Positions 8,347 through 17,840 of a DNA stretch of 64,000 bases are shown here, in pieces. Numbering within the stretch: the stretch's first letter is position 1; the number at the start of each line of letters is the position of its first letter. This DNA is from G963422445 sp963422445 (GTDB lineage: Bacteria > Pseudomonadota > Alphaproteobacteria > Thalassobaculales > Thalassobaculaceae). The stretch is from assembly GCA_963422445.2 (NCBI GenBank), contig OY729512.2:1550001-1614000 (forward strand). The letters run 5' to 3'. The notes under the pieces were generated by a model that searched no databases, was not told the DNA's origin, and saw only the letters and a list, made by a program, of their open reading frames with translations. Position numbers and translations under genes: made by a program.

Positions 8347-9684
8347 ATGCAGACTCATTTCACACTGGCTCAACTCGCCGATCCCGAGACCGAGGCGTCG
8401 GCCGGGATTCTTCGTTCCTGTGTGCATTGCGGATTTTGCACGGCGACCTGTCCGACCTTCGTCCTGCTTGGCGATGAACTCGACAGCCCGCGGGGCCGAA
8501 TCTATCTGATCAAGGACATGCTGGAAAATGACCGCCCCGCGACTGCCGGTGTCGTCAAGCATCTCGACCGATGCCTGTCCTGCCTGTCCTGCATGACGAC
8601 CTGCCCGTCCGGCGTGCATTACATGCATCTGATCGATCATGCCCGGAAACGGATCGAAGACACATTCCGGCGGCCGCTCCTCGACCGTTGGTTGCGCAGT
8701 CTGTTGGCGATTTTGCTCCCGTCGCCGACTTTGTTCCGAATCGCCCTGACTTGCGCGACCCTGGCACGGCCGTTCGCTTCGATGTTTGGCAGTATTCTTG
8801 GTGGCCGTATGAGGGCAATGTTGAGACTGGCGCCGTCATGGGTGGTTCCGCCAAGCCCGGTTGATCGGCCGCAGGTCTTCCCGGCGGAGAGTCGTACGGT
8901 CGCCCGAGTTGCCTTGATGACCGGATGTGCGCAGAAGGTGCTGGCGCCGGAAATCAACGAGGCGACGGTCCGGCTGCTGACCCGGCACGGGATCGAGGTC
9001 GTGGTTGCGCGAGGCGCCGGTTGCTGTGGTTCGCTGGCTCACCACATGGGCAAGGAGCCAGCGGCTCTGGACGCGGCGCGGCGCAATATCGATGCCTGGA
9101 TGGATGAAGCAACGCGAAACGGTCTTGATGCGGTGATTATCAATGCGTCGGGATGCGGCACGACGATCAAGGACTACGGGTGGATGTTGCGTGCGGATCC
9201 AGACTACGCCGGCAAGGCCGCCCATATTGCTTCGATCAGCCGTGATATCAGTGAGATCATGAACGAAACCGGTCTTGTCGAGCCGGTGACCGCCACAGGC
9301 CATGTTGTGACTTACCATTCGGCATGTTCAATGCAGCATGGCCAGCAGATCAAGACAGCCCCCCAGGCGCTGCTGCGCCGCGCCGGGTTTATCGTCAGTG
9401 ACGTACCCGAAGGGCATTTGTGCTGCGGGTCCGCCGGTGTCTACAACGTTCTGGAGCCCGATATAGCGGAGCGTCTTAGAATCCGCAAGTTGTCCAATAT
9501 AGCGACGACCGCGCCGCAGATCGTGGCGACGGGCAATATCGGGTGCATGACACAACTCGCTGATGGTCTTGATGTCCCGGTGGTTCACACCGTGGAGTTA
9601 CTCGACTGGGCGACGGGAGGGCCGACCCCGGGAGCGGTGGCGCAGGCTATGGCCCCGGACGGGTCGTCGGTCCCGACGGTTTGA
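8347..9684 (+). CDS. glcF: Glycolate oxidase iron-sulfur subunit GlcF
   Basis: 445 residues. Two 4Fe-4S cluster motifs lie near the N-terminus (CVHCGFCTATCP and CLSCLSCMTTCP). Two cysteine-rich CCG domains follow (GAGCCGSLAHHMG and HLCCGSAGVYN), the layout of GlcF and of heterodisulfide-reductase-like subunits. It carries electrons from the GlcD/GlcE flavins to the respiratory chain. It closes the glcDEF operon. About 40 residues between the clusters and the first CCG domain are hydrophobic and could associate with the membrane. Confidence 0.94.
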   Translation: MQTHFTLAQLADPETEASAGILRSCVHCGFCTATCPTFVLLGDELDSPRGRIYLIKDMLENDRPATAGVVKHLDRCLSCLSCMTTCPSGVHYMHLIDHARKRIEDTFRRPLLDRWLRSLLAILLPSPTLFRIALTCATLARPFASMFGSILGGRMRAMLRLAPSWVVPPSPVDRPQVFPAESRTVARVALMTGCAQKVLAPEINEATVRLLTRHGIEVVVARGAGCCGSLAHHMGKEPAALDAARRNIDAWMDEATRNGLDAVIINASGCGTTIKDYGWMLRADPDYAGKAAHIASISRDISEIMNETGLVEPVTATGHVVTYHSACSMQHGQQIKTAPQALLRRAGFIVSDVPEGHLCCGSAGVYNVLEPDIAERLRIRKLSNIATTAPQIVATGNIGCMTQLADGLDVPVVHTVELLDWATGGPTPGAVAQAMAPDGSSVPTV

Positions 9685-9737
9685 TTTTCGGGAACGGGTG
9701 GTTGGTTTGACGGCAAACCCATGGCATCATCCGTGCC

Positions 9738-10295
9738 ATGGGTATTTTCTTCGCTTTCGCCTTGATGATCGCGGCCCTGGTTTCAACCGGCGGGGCAGCG
9801 CATGGCGATCAAAACGATCCGCGTATGCCGGGTCTGTTCGAGTTGCTGCTGGCCGCCCCGGATTCCGAGAGCAGCTGGTTGATCGAACGGCAGATCTGGG
9901 CGATCTGGTCACAAAACGGCGACCGCAGGATCAATCACCTCATGGAGGCGGGATCATGGCTGCTCGGGGCCGGATCATATGATCGGGCGTTTGAGGTATT
10001 CGACAGGATCACCGTTGACGCGCCGGAGTTTTCCGAAGGCTGGAACAAGCGGGCGACGGTTCTGTATCTGCTGAGGGATTACGCGGCATCGGTCCGCGAC
10101 ATTCAACAGACTCTCGCGCTCGAGCCGCGGCATTTCGGCGCGTTGTCTGGCCTTGGCCTGATCTACCGTGCAATCGGCAAGCCCGAAAGTGCGCTTCGGG
10201 TGTTCAGGAAAACTCTCGAGATTCACCCGCAATCAGCCAGCGCGAAAGCGCATATCGAAGCACTTCGCGACGAGTTGGAAGGCTTTATGCAATAG
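9738..10295 (+). CDS. TPR-repeat protein with N-terminal signal peptide
   Basis: 185 residues. A signal-peptide-like start (MGIFFAFALMIAALVSTGGAAHG) suggests export to the periplasm. The second half holds three tandem TPR units: AGSYDRAFEVFDRITVDAP, then LRDYAASVRDIQQTLALEP, then IGKPESALRVFRKTLEIHP. TPR proteins are protein-interaction scaffolds; the partner is unknown. It lies 53 bp after glcF in the same direction and ends just before a strong hairpin, so it may be the last gene of that transcript. Confidence 0.8.
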   Translation: MGIFFAFALMIAALVSTGGAAHGDQNDPRMPGLFELLLAAPDSESSWLIERQIWAIWSQNGDRRINHLMEAGSWLLGAGSYDRAFEVFDRITVDAPEFSEGWNKRATVLYLLRDYAASVRDIQQTLALEPRHFGALSGLGLIYRAIGKPESALRVFRKTLEIHPQSASAKAHIEALRDELEGFMQ

Positions 10296-10302
10296 GGAGT
10301 GT

Positions 10303-10348
10303 CTTGATCCTGTGCGGCGTCGCCGCGCTGACGCCGCACAGGATCAAG
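10303..10348 (+). terminator. Perfect 19-bp hairpin between the TPR gene and the dihydroorotase-type gene
   Basis: Arms 10303-10321 (CTTGATCCTGTGCGGCGTC) and 10330-10348 are exact reverse complements around an 8-nt loop. The hairpin begins 8 bp after the TPR stop. No T-run follows, so it may terminate imperfectly, stabilise the upstream mRNA end, or be a repeat element. Confidence 0.6.
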
Positions 10349-10422
10349 GGCCGTTCAGTAGGCTGCCGGCGGCGCGGTGTGGCTGTCAGGCTGTGGTAAT
10401 CAAATCGATCAATGGGGGTGCC

Positions 10423-11763
10423 ATGACCGAGATCCACGATCTTGTCATTCAAAACGGGCGTGTCATGACACCGTCCGGGCTGGCTGAGGCCGATATCGCT
10501 GTCAGCGATGGCCGGATTTCGGCGATCGGCGCGCTCAACGCCGATGGCGCCGGTGAGATCTTCGACGCGACCGGCCTGCATGTCCTGCCAGGCGTGATCG
10601 ACAGCCAGGTGCATTTCCGCGAACCCGGGCTCGAGCACAAGGAAGATCTCGCCCATGGCACCATGTCGGCGATAAAGGGCGGTGTGACAACAATATTTGA
10701 AATGCCCAATACCAGCCCTTTGACACTGGATGAGGCGACTCTCCAGGACAAACTCGACCGAGCGGCCCGGACGGCCTGGTGCGATCATGCCTTCTTCATG
10801 GGGGGAAATCACGAAAACGCGCACCGGCTGGCCAAACTCGAGCGACTTCCGGGTTGTGCCGGGGTGAAGATATTCATGGGGAGTTCGACCGGTACGCTGC
10901 TTGCCAAGGACGATGATGTGATTGCGGCTGTTCTGGCGAATGGCACGCGGCGGGTTTCGGTGCATGCCGAAGACGAGGATCGCTTAGTCTCTCGCCAAGC
11001 CATTGCGACGGGCGCCGGGAGCGCCGCCGCCCATCCTGACTGGCGGGATGTTGAATCGGCGGCCAGGGCGACCACGCGCCTGGTCGGTCTGGCGCGCCGG
11101 GCCGGGCGCCGGGTGCATGTCCTGCATATTTCCTCGGCCGACGAAATGGCGATTCTCGCACGGCACAAAGATCTCGTCACAGTCGAGGTTACCTTGAACC
11201 ATCTCACGTTGACGGCACCGGATTGCTACCGGGAACTCGGGGCGTTCGCTCAGATGAATCCGCCGGTTCGCGACCGCAACCATCGCGACGGGCTGTGGCA
11301 AGCGGTCCGCAACGGCATCGTCGATGTGTTCGGATCGGATCATGCGCCACACACGGTCGAGGAAAAGGAGCGTCCATATCCGTCGAGTCCGAGCGGCATG
11401 CCGGGCGTCCAGACCTCCTTGCCCCTGCTTCTGGATCACATGCATCGGGGTCGTTTGTCGCTGGAACGCATGGTCGATCTGACGGCGGCCGGCCCGCAAC
11501 GGATTTTCGGTATCGCCGGCAAGGGCCGCGTTGCAGTGGGCTATGATGCCGATTTCGCGATTGTGGATCTTGGCGCGAGCCGGACGATTACCGATGAGTG
11601 GATCGCAAGCAAATGCGGCTGGACGCCGTTTGATGGCATGACCGTCACGGGTTGGCCGGTTGCGACGATCCTCCGCGGGTCGGTGGTGATGCAGGACGGC
11701 GAGGTCCTTGGGCAACCGGCCGGCCGGCCGGTCGGTTTCGTCGAATCGATGGATAAAGGGTGA
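10423..11763 (+). CDS. Dihydroorotase/allantoinase-type cyclic amidohydrolase
   Basis: 446 residues, the size of class I dihydroorotases and allantoinases. The binuclear zinc site is visible: HxH-like IDSQVHFREPG near residue 61, the candidate carboxylated lysine in GVKIFMGSSTG near residue 146, a histidine in HVLHISSADE and GSDHAPHTVEEK near residue 305. The chemistry is reversible ring opening of a cyclic ureide or imide (dihydroorotate, allantoin or a hydantoin). The ATG at 10423 fits the family N-terminus (DLVIQNGRVMTPSG). The gene's stop overlaps a possible GTG start of a short downstream frame. Confidence 0.88.
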   Translation: MTEIHDLVIQNGRVMTPSGLAEADIAVSDGRISAIGALNADGAGEIFDATGLHVLPGVIDSQVHFREPGLEHKEDLAHGTMSAIKGGVTTIFEMPNTSPLTLDEATLQDKLDRAARTAWCDHAFFMGGNHENAHRLAKLERLPGCAGVKIFMGSSTGTLLAKDDDVIAAVLANGTRRVSVHAEDEDRLVSRQAIATGAGSAAAHPDWRDVESAARATTRLVGLARRAGRRVHVLHISSADEMAILARHKDLVTVEVTLNHLTLTAPDCYRELGAFAQMNPPVRDRNHRDGLWQAVRNGIVDVFGSDHAPHTVEEKERPYPSSPSGMPGVQTSLPLLLDHMHRGRLSLERMVDLTAAGPQRIFGIAGKGRVAVGYDADFAIVDLGASRTITDEWIASKCGWTPFDGMTVTGWPVATILRGSVVMQDGEVLGQPAGRPVGFVESMDKG

Positions 11764-12101
11764 TTCGGGTCGTTGACCGAACGACATGGCATCTCCGTGA
11801 TGATGAGGCTCGAACTGGGACCGTAACGGGATCTTGGACAAGGCTGCCGGCGGGTTATCGCGAAATCTGTGCGGTCATTTGTCTGTCACGAATTCTGCCG
11901 GAGGATTTCACCGTGCATTCGGTGTTCTACGGGCATCCGGTGCGGGGGCATTATTCAATTCATGCGATCAACCAAGACCAAGTATCACTGGCAAAGGAGG
12001 CAGGTTCCGGAGCAGGATTCCAATTGTTGGCGGGTCGTAGATCTCAGATGCGACGGATCGGGCATCGGGGTTATGCACCAAGCCTTGATGAAAATCCCTA
12101 A
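11760..12101 (+). CDS. Hypothetical 113-residue frame overlapping the dihydroorotase stop
   Basis: An open frame starts with GTG at 11760, sharing four bases (GTGA) with the upstream stop, an arrangement often seen in operons. The peptide (start VIRVVDRTTWHLRDDEARTG) has no domain I recognise and ends in low-complexity sequence. The next 3 kb is decayed DNA, so it could equally be a truncated gene or chance. Low confidence. Confidence 0.25.
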   Translation: MIRVVDRTTWHLRDDEARTGTVTGSWTRLPAGYREICAVICLSRILPEDFTVHSVFYGHPVRGHYSIHAINQDQVSLAKEAGSGAGFQLLAGRRSQMRRIGHRGYAPSLDENP

Positions 12102-12771
12102 CCGGCAAGTGCCGCGTCCTTGGCAAACTCGGCAAGATCAAATTCGTCGTGAAGGATGCCCGTTTGCCGGGCATACGATTGCGAGCCTCATGCATCCGGA
12201 TCCGCGAAATGGGCTTGCAGATCGTTGAACGCGGTGCGCACTGTACGAATTTCGTCACAGAATCGGACTTGCACCAGCTGGGTCGCGGACGCAACTCCGC
12301 CTGCATCGTTGTGCCGAAGCACGAATGCAATGTTTTACTTGTCCTTTTCCTTGCGTCGTGAATGGGTAGCTGCTGCCTTGTCGAGCAAGAACCCTGCCAA
12401 TCCCGCGACATTTACGTCGATACTGTGAGCGACGCCATCGACCACGGCACTTAGTTCATGCCCCTCGATGTCGCGGGCCGCGAACCCGGTGCCCCGGAGA
12501 TCAGGGCCCCGAGATTTTCGCATTCGTCGAACGCGATTGTCGCTTGTCCCGGTACATTGTGGAGACCGGCCAGCAATTCAAATTTCAGACCCGACCTCCT
12601 GTTAGCAATGTCCGGTATCCAACGCCAGATCCTGCAGTTCTCAGGAACGAACCCGTCACCAATAAGGGCTTGTTCGAGTCGGCCAGCATTTATCACTCCA
12701 CAAGCAATTTCGAGGTCAGCTTGCACGTTTATATCCATTGTTCTGTATGCAAGAACGTACTGTTCTGGCAA
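12085..12771 (-). pseudogene. Remnant of an AbiEii-like nucleotidyltransferase
   Basis: Reading the minus strand from about 12771, the peptide has GRLEQALIGDGFVPENC, then KFELLAGLHNVPGQATIAF, resembling uncharacterised nucleotidyltransferase proteins that pair with AbiEi-like regulators. After a frame change it continues with RGPDLRGTGFAARDIEGHEL and NVAGLAGFLLDKAAA. A TAA near 12323 then interrupts it, and in-frame sequence resumes (AFNDLQAHFADPDARG). The start lies beyond recognisable sequence. The combination of frameshift and stop indicates a dead gene. Family assignment rests on pattern memory and is moderate. Confidence 0.5.
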
Positions 12772-12849
12772 AGGAAGTCGGGAACCTGTTCTCAGAGCAC
12801 GACAAATTCAGGCCGTTATCCGTAGCGATGGACAATATTTACGAGCGCC

Positions 12850-14350
12850 CTCGTCGCGACTTGCCGTGCCATTCGTGAGCAGGGGTCAGTTCATCGACCA
12901 CGGGTTATCTCCCGCAGATGCTCGGCGGCGTCCTAGCCTCGCACACCATAAAGACCCAGGTCCGCGTATACCCGGGGCCACGGCATCACGCGCAGACCGT
13001 CTTCCATAAAGACATGCAACCTGGACGTGGTCGTGGGGAATGGGCGCAAGATGAGCGGCCTGCCTTCGAACATCTTCAAGCTCGCTCTCATTGCGACCCA
13101 TTCGAGGCCGGCCATCGTTTTCTTGTCAACGTAAACATCACAGATTCTGAACATCGTGAGATGGGGCGAGGACAGATGCCGCCACGGCGCTTGTAACCGC
13201 CCAAGCGAGACCTACATTATCCCATATCCGTCCGGTTTGAAGCAGACCGTCCACGGGATTACGCCAAGTCACGCCGATTTGGAGCGTGGTGGTTGATATC
13301 ATCTTCTGCCGCCGGTGTGGCATATGCCTGCAGTAGTCGATCCTCGTCGGGAATCTGGCGTGCGGATTTACAACCACGGCGCGCCGCTTTGCTGGGACGT
13401 GTTAACACTATATAAATTTGAGTGCATCGACGATCAGGGCGAAGACGATGAAGAATGTGAAGGCCACATCGAGCTTGTCAAAACGCGTGCAGACCCTCCT
13501 GACCCTCTTCAGTCGCCTGAACAGACGTTCGCCTTCATTGCGTCTCTTGTACAGCTCTCGGTCATAGTCCCAGGGAGACACCCGCTTCTGCTTCGGCGGG
13601 ACAACCGGCTCAAGCCCGAGGTCAACGACGAGCTGACGGGTGTCATCGCCTTCATAGGCCTTATCCATGAGCAAGTAACGCGCCGTGGTCGGCAGCACGG
13701 TATGGGTCAGCACTTCGCGTCCTTGCGGCGCATCTCCTGCCTGGCCCGCAGACAGGGAGAACCCGGTCGCGCTCCGCGCATCTGCGGCAACCAGATGAAG
13801 CTTGGTGCTCCAGCCCCCGCGCGACGTCCCGATGACTTGGGGACCGTTTTCTTGAGCGCACCCCTCCCATCCGGGTGCACCGTCACCGCCGTGCTGTCGA
13901 GCGAGAGGACCTCTACCGTCACACGAAGGATCTCCTGGCGCTGCAACTCGGCGAACACCCGGTCTAGCACCCCGCTCTTCGCCCAACGGTTCGTCCGAGT
14001 GTAGATCGTGTGCCAATTGCCAAAATGCGCCGGCAACCCTTGCCACCTGCACCCATGTTCGGCCACGGACAGGATCGCATTGAGCACCGCGAGATGGCTG
14101 AGCGAGACATTGCCGCGTGGACGAGGAAACACGTGCGCGATTTGGTCGTACTGTGGTTGTGTGAGCTCCATCCTCGGGACTCTCCTCCATCGACCGTGTT
14201 TCCAGAATCTATCACAAATAGTGTTAATACACCTTAGTAACCCCAAGATCAGCGAGAACTTGCAGAGCATTTGTCGTACTCCCGACAGCATTTCCTGCAT
14301 GGCATTGACAGTGGCTCGTCCGTCGCAAAGCAATGCCTCCGCGACGGCAG
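12850..14350 (-). pseudogene. Remnant of an AbiEi-like antitoxin/regulator, split by an IS5-family element
   Basis: Minus-strand peptides at 12933-13154 (KMFEGRPLILRPFPTT, then EDGLRVMPWPRVYADLGLYG) resemble the C-terminal domain of type IV AbiEi-family antitoxins, in which a regulator sits upstream of a nucleotidyltransferase toxin. To the right of the IS at 13395-14233, minus-strand sequence around 14236-14350 (STTNALQVLADLGV) resembles the helix-turn-helix start of that family. The frame is broken in several places, including a TAG after YGVRG. The gene order (regulator, then nucleotidyltransferase) matches AbiE operons. The assignment is an inference from fragments. Confidence 0.45.
13395..14233 (-). 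mobile_element. IS5-family (IS427-group-like) element, single copy
   Basis: A transposase in two overlapping minus-strand frames. The first starts at 14171 (MELTQPQYDQIAHVFPRPRG); the second ends at 13408 (RNEGERLFRRLKRVRRVCTR). The join is near 13850 at CTCAAGAAAACGG, similar to the A-run slippage site of this group. Ends share TTAACACTAT: GGACGTGTTAACACTAT on the left, and GGTGTATTAACACTAT on the reverse strand at the right. No clean TA duplication is left, so the element is probably old. It splits the AbiEi-like remnant. Confidence 0.8.
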
Positions 14351-14568
14351 GTATCGAGGACGTCCAGCAGGGTGGTTTCCGCGGGGATTTGGGAGGCTGT
14401 CGGCTGTTGGAGCCGATCACGGTTTCTGTCGAAATTTCCGCGGTGCCGGTCTCGTCTGCCCAACCATACCGGTGGTCGATAGCGGTTTTCGGGCGCCAGG
14501 TGACAAATGTCGGGCCGCCACGACATCCGCGCGGTTCTTCTCTTCGGCGACCAGATTTCTGACCTGTC

Positions 14569-14730
14569 TTAGTCGGCCTTCGTCCAGTCATCTGACATCA
14601 ATGACTTCCTTGTCATTGATTCGATCTTGATCGAATAACCATCTGCGTGATGGCGCCGGATCCGGATCGAATGCGGAAACACGGCTGCGACCGCGGCTTC
14701 GGAACAATAGGCAATATCGGCGTTCGTCAT
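14569..14730 (-). CDS. Short 53-residue frame with a strong ribosome-binding site
   Basis: ATG at 14728-14730 is preceded by GGAGG at a 5-nt distance, an ideal ribosome-binding site. The peptide starts MTNADIAYCSEAAVAAVFPH and is basic in its middle, ending at a TAA at 14569. I recognise no family. It may be the intact start of a gene truncated by the decay that affects the neighbouring 3 kb. Confidence 0.35.
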   Translation of the reverse strand: MTNADIAYCSEAAVAAVFPHSIRIRRHHADGYSIKIESMTRKSLMSDDWTKAD

Positions 14731-14810
14731 GCTCGCCTCCTGACGGTCCGAATTCTCATTCTTTTACAGCACCTTATCTTCACGGTGAAGTATCGATAAT
14801 TTCTGAGGAT

Positions 14811-15098
14811 TTGGTACCACTTTACATTCTGTCCCGTATTCTGACAGAGCCGACAGGGCAAATGGCACCGTCGCCGATCGGGAAGATCGGCGTTGAGAAG
14901 ACGGGACGGCAGTCCGTTACTGTCTTCACATGCAATGATGGGTGCGCGAAGATCTATGATGACAATGTCGCTTTCACCGAATTGCAACGGCAAGCGGAAT
15001 CCATATTGGTCCGAGAGGGCGGCGAACGGTACATTGACGAGGCAAACTCACTGACCGGATTCGTAACCATGCGCAAAAGCCCCGAGAAACTGCCATGA
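14811..15098 (+). CDS. Hypothetical 95-residue protein coupled to the acyl-CoA ligase gene
   Basis: An open frame whose stop overlaps the next start as ATGA (15095-15098), a typical translational coupling. The C-terminal half (TELQRQAESILVREGGERY) looks like folded protein, but the N-terminus has no convincing start codon or ribosome-binding site. The frame may be the 3' end of a longer gene whose front has decayed. No family recognised. Confidence 0.35.
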   Translation: MVPLYILSRILTEPTGQMAPSPIGKIGVEKTGRQSVTVFTCNDGCAKIYDDNVAFTELQRQAESILVREGGERYIDEANSLTGFVTMRKSPEKLP

Positions 15099-16732
15099 CC
15101 GGAACGGTTCTCGACCGGGTGATATATCTGACCATCGCCGAAGCCTTCCGACAGACCGTCGATCACTATCCTGACAATGCATTCATCGCGGTGCCGTCGA
15201 TGCAGGGCCGCGGCTATCTCGACGATGGCGCCGAACTGACCTACAGCGGCGCGGCGCAGGCGATGGATGCGCTCGAGGACCGTTATCGGGAGGCCGGATA
15301 CGGATGCGGGCATCGCGTCGCAGTCGCGCTGGACAATCGTCCCGAACATGTCCTGCATCGACTCGCGCTGAACAGCCTCGGCATATCCTGCGTGCCGCTC
15401 AATCCGGATTACCGGCCGGCCGAAGTCGGTTATCTGCTCGAACATTCCGAAGCGGCGCTCGTCGTCCATCTTGCACGCCACCGGGACACCATCGCCGCCG
15501 CCATTGCCGGATCCGGGTGCAGACCGGCCCGCTGGTGCCCTGAAGACGGCGAAGACATGATCCCTGCCGCACCGTTCCGTGTCGAGCCTGACGACCCGGG
15601 CCCGGATACGGAAAGCAGCTTGCTGTACACATCAGGCACGACAGGTAGGCCGAAAGGATGCATGCTCTCGCATCAATATGAACTCATGTGCGGGGCTTGG
15701 TACGCCGACATGGGTGGAATGGTCAGCCTCAGGCCGGGACGGGAACGGTTGTACAATCCGTTGCCGCTCTACCACGTCAACGCTGGCGTCGTCTCCTTGC
15801 TGGCGATGATGCTTACCGGCGGTTGCCAGATACAGCCGGACCGGTTTCACCCACGGTCCTGGTGGTCCGATATCCTTGAGACCAGGGCCACTCTGATCCA
15901 CTACCTTGGCGTGGTGGCACCAATGTTGTTGAACCAGCCCGAAAACCCGATGGAACGTCAACACGATGTCAGGTTCGGATTCGGCGCTGGGGTTGAGCCG
16001 GACCTGCATGCCGTTTTCGAAGAGCGTTTCGGATTTCCACTGATCGAACTGTGGGGCATGACGGAGATGTGCCGGGTGCTCGCCGCCTGTCACGAGCCGC
16101 GCAAACGTGGCACACGAGCAATGGGCAGACCGATGCCGGGCTTGGATGTCGAGATTCGCGACAATGACGACCAGCCGATCCCTTCGGGAGAAATCGGCGA
16201 AATGGTGGTCCGACATTCGAAGACATCGCCGCGCTTCGGAGCGTTTTCCGGTTATCTGAAAGACCATCCGGCAACCGAAGATGCGTGGCGCGGCGGCTGG
16301 TTCCATACCGGCGATAGCGTCATGCGGGCTGCAGACGGAATGCTGCACTTTGTCGATCGCAAAAAGAATATCATTCGGCGCTCCGGCGAAAACATTGCCG
16401 CGGCCGAGGTTGAGGCTGTCCTTCAGGTTCGCGCCGAGGTCGATCAGGTTGCCGTGCTCGCCATACCCGATGCAATTCGCGAAGAAGAAGTCCTGGCCTG
16501 TATCGTGCCGGCGGCCAGCGTCAGGACCGATGACCGGCTTGCCATCGCATTGTTCGAGCATTGCAATGACCGGCTCGCCTATTTCAAGGTGCCGGGATGG
16601 ATCCGGTTCGTCGACGATCTCCCGAAAACCGGATCGCAGAAAATCCAGAAGCACAGGATCTTCGACCCGGAGACGGATCCGGCCATGGCGCTGGGGATGA
16701 TCGACCTGCGCGATCGCAAACGACGGGGATAA
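15095..16732 (+). CDS. AMP-binding acyl-CoA ligase (CaiC-like)
   Basis: 545 residues, normal for an acyl-CoA synthetase of the ANL superfamily. The P-loop-like motif LLYTSGTTGRPKGCMLS lies near residue 178, LWGMTEM near 316, and the hinge region GWFHTGDSVMRAADG with VDRKKNIIRRSGENI near 400-430. The lysine in the last motif region (KTGSQKIQKHRI) is the usual catalytic C-terminal lysine. The enzyme activates a carboxylic acid to its CoA thioester through an acyl-adenylate. It is closely related in pattern to crotonobetaine/carnitine-CoA ligases, but the substrate is not determined. The next gene starts six bases later. Confidence 0.9.
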   Translation: MTGTVLDRVIYLTIAEAFRQTVDHYPDNAFIAVPSMQGRGYLDDGAELTYSGAAQAMDALEDRYREAGYGCGHRVAVALDNRPEHVLHRLALNSLGISCVPLNPDYRPAEVGYLLEHSEAALVVHLARHRDTIAAAIAGSGCRPARWCPEDGEDMIPAAPFRVEPDDPGPDTESSLLYTSGTTGRPKGCMLSHQYELMCGAWYADMGGMVSLRPGRERLYNPLPLYHVNAGVVSLLAMMLTGGCQIQPDRFHPRSWWSDILETRATLIHYLGVVAPMLLNQPENPMERQHDVRFGFGAGVEPDLHAVFEERFGFPLIELWGMTEMCRVLAACHEPRKRGTRAMGRPMPGLDVEIRDNDDQPIPSGEIGEMVVRHSKTSPRFGAFSGYLKDHPATEDAWRGGWFHTGDSVMRAADGMLHFVDRKKNIIRRSGENIAAAEVEAVLQVRAEVDQVAVLAIPDAIREEEVLACIVPAASVRTDDRLAIALFEHCNDRLAYFKVPGWIRFVDDLPKTGSQKIQKHRIFDPETDPAMALGMIDLRDRKRRG

Positions 16733-16737
16733 CGGAT

Positions 16738-17829
16738 GTGACCCAAAAGACGATTCTGGTTGTGGGTGCGACCGGCCTGCTTGGCCGAGCGGCTCTCCGG
16801 CACTTTCGCGACCTTTCCGACTGGCAGGTGATTGGCCTGTCCCGACGCGCGCCAGACATCGAAGGGATCAAACATGTCCCGGCCGATCTGAAGGATAGGG
16901 ACTCGCTTGCCGCCCACCATGCGATGTTCGCCGATGTGACCCATGTTCTCTATGCTGCGCTTTACGAACTGGACGATCTGATTGCCGGCTGGCGGGACCC
17001 GGGTCAGATGGACGTCAATCTTGTAATGTTCCAGAACCTGATGGACGTGATCACTGACGCGAGCGCCGGTCTCGTTCATGTGCACCTGCTGCAGGGCACC
17101 AAGGCTTACGGGATCCACGTTGAGCCGATGCGGGCGCCGGCAAAAGAGCGATGGCCTCGCCATCGGCATGAAAACTTCTATTGGTTGCAGGAAGATGACC
17201 TGAAAGCCCGTCAGGTCGACCGGAACTGGGTTCATACCATCTGGCGGCCGCAAGTGGTTCTTGGCCAGGCGCTCGGCAGCCCGATGAATCTGATTGCCGC
17301 GCTCGGCGTTTATGCGTCGATCTGCCGGGAGGCCGGGATACCTTGTCGCTATCCCGGCGGCGCTCCGATCGTAACCGAGGCGACTGACGCAAGACTGCTG
17401 GCCCGCGCGGTGGTGTGGGCGGCCGACAATCCGGCTGCAGTCAACCAGACCTTCAACATTACCAATGGCGATACCCTGCTCTGGCCGCATCTGTGGCCAA
17501 CGATATGTGATCACTTCAGGGTCTCGATGGGCGAGCCCGAACCGCAAACACTGGCCGAGACAATGCCGGAGAAGGAAGCAATCTGGGACGAGCTGGTCCG
17601 CGCCCATGACTTGAGGCGCTACACCATGGCCAGATTTGTTGGCAACTCATGGCAATTTCTCGATCGCGCCATGCGGGCCGGCAACGGACCGGCCCCGCCG
17701 TCACTGGTTTCGACCATCAAACTTCGGCAGGTAGGCTTCCACGATTGCTTCGATACCGAGGATACCCTTCGGTATTGGTTCACAGTGATGCAGAATGATC
17801 GGCTGCTGCCCCGCTGGCCTAATGACTGA
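16738..17829 (+). CDS. SDR of the PRISE type (5-beta-reductase/iridoid-synthase-like)
   Basis: 363 residues. The N-terminal Rossmann motif is ILVVGATGLLGRAALRHF; the catalytic-region motifs LLQGTKAYGIHVEP and HENFYWLQEDDL match the progesterone-5-beta-reductase/iridoid-synthase branch, which reduces enones with NADPH. The GTG at 16738 is used because it places the Rossmann motif at the N-terminus; an ATG two bases earlier is out of frame. It follows the acyl-CoA ligase closely, so the pair may reduce and activate one unsaturated substrate. Confidence 0.85.
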   Translation: MTQKTILVVGATGLLGRAALRHFRDLSDWQVIGLSRRAPDIEGIKHVPADLKDRDSLAAHHAMFADVTHVLYAALYELDDLIAGWRDPGQMDVNLVMFQNLMDVITDASAGLVHVHLLQGTKAYGIHVEPMRAPAKERWPRHRHENFYWLQEDDLKARQVDRNWVHTIWRPQVVLGQALGSPMNLIAALGVYASICREAGIPCRYPGGAPIVTEATDARLLARAVVWAADNPAAVNQTFNITNGDTLLWPHLWPTICDHFRVSMGEPEPQTLAETMPEKEAIWDELVRAHDLRRYTMARFVGNSWQFLDRAMRAGNGPAPPSLVSTIKLRQVGFHDCFDTEDTLRYWFTVMQNDRLLPRWPND

Positions 17830-17840
17830 CGTTGTTCCGG

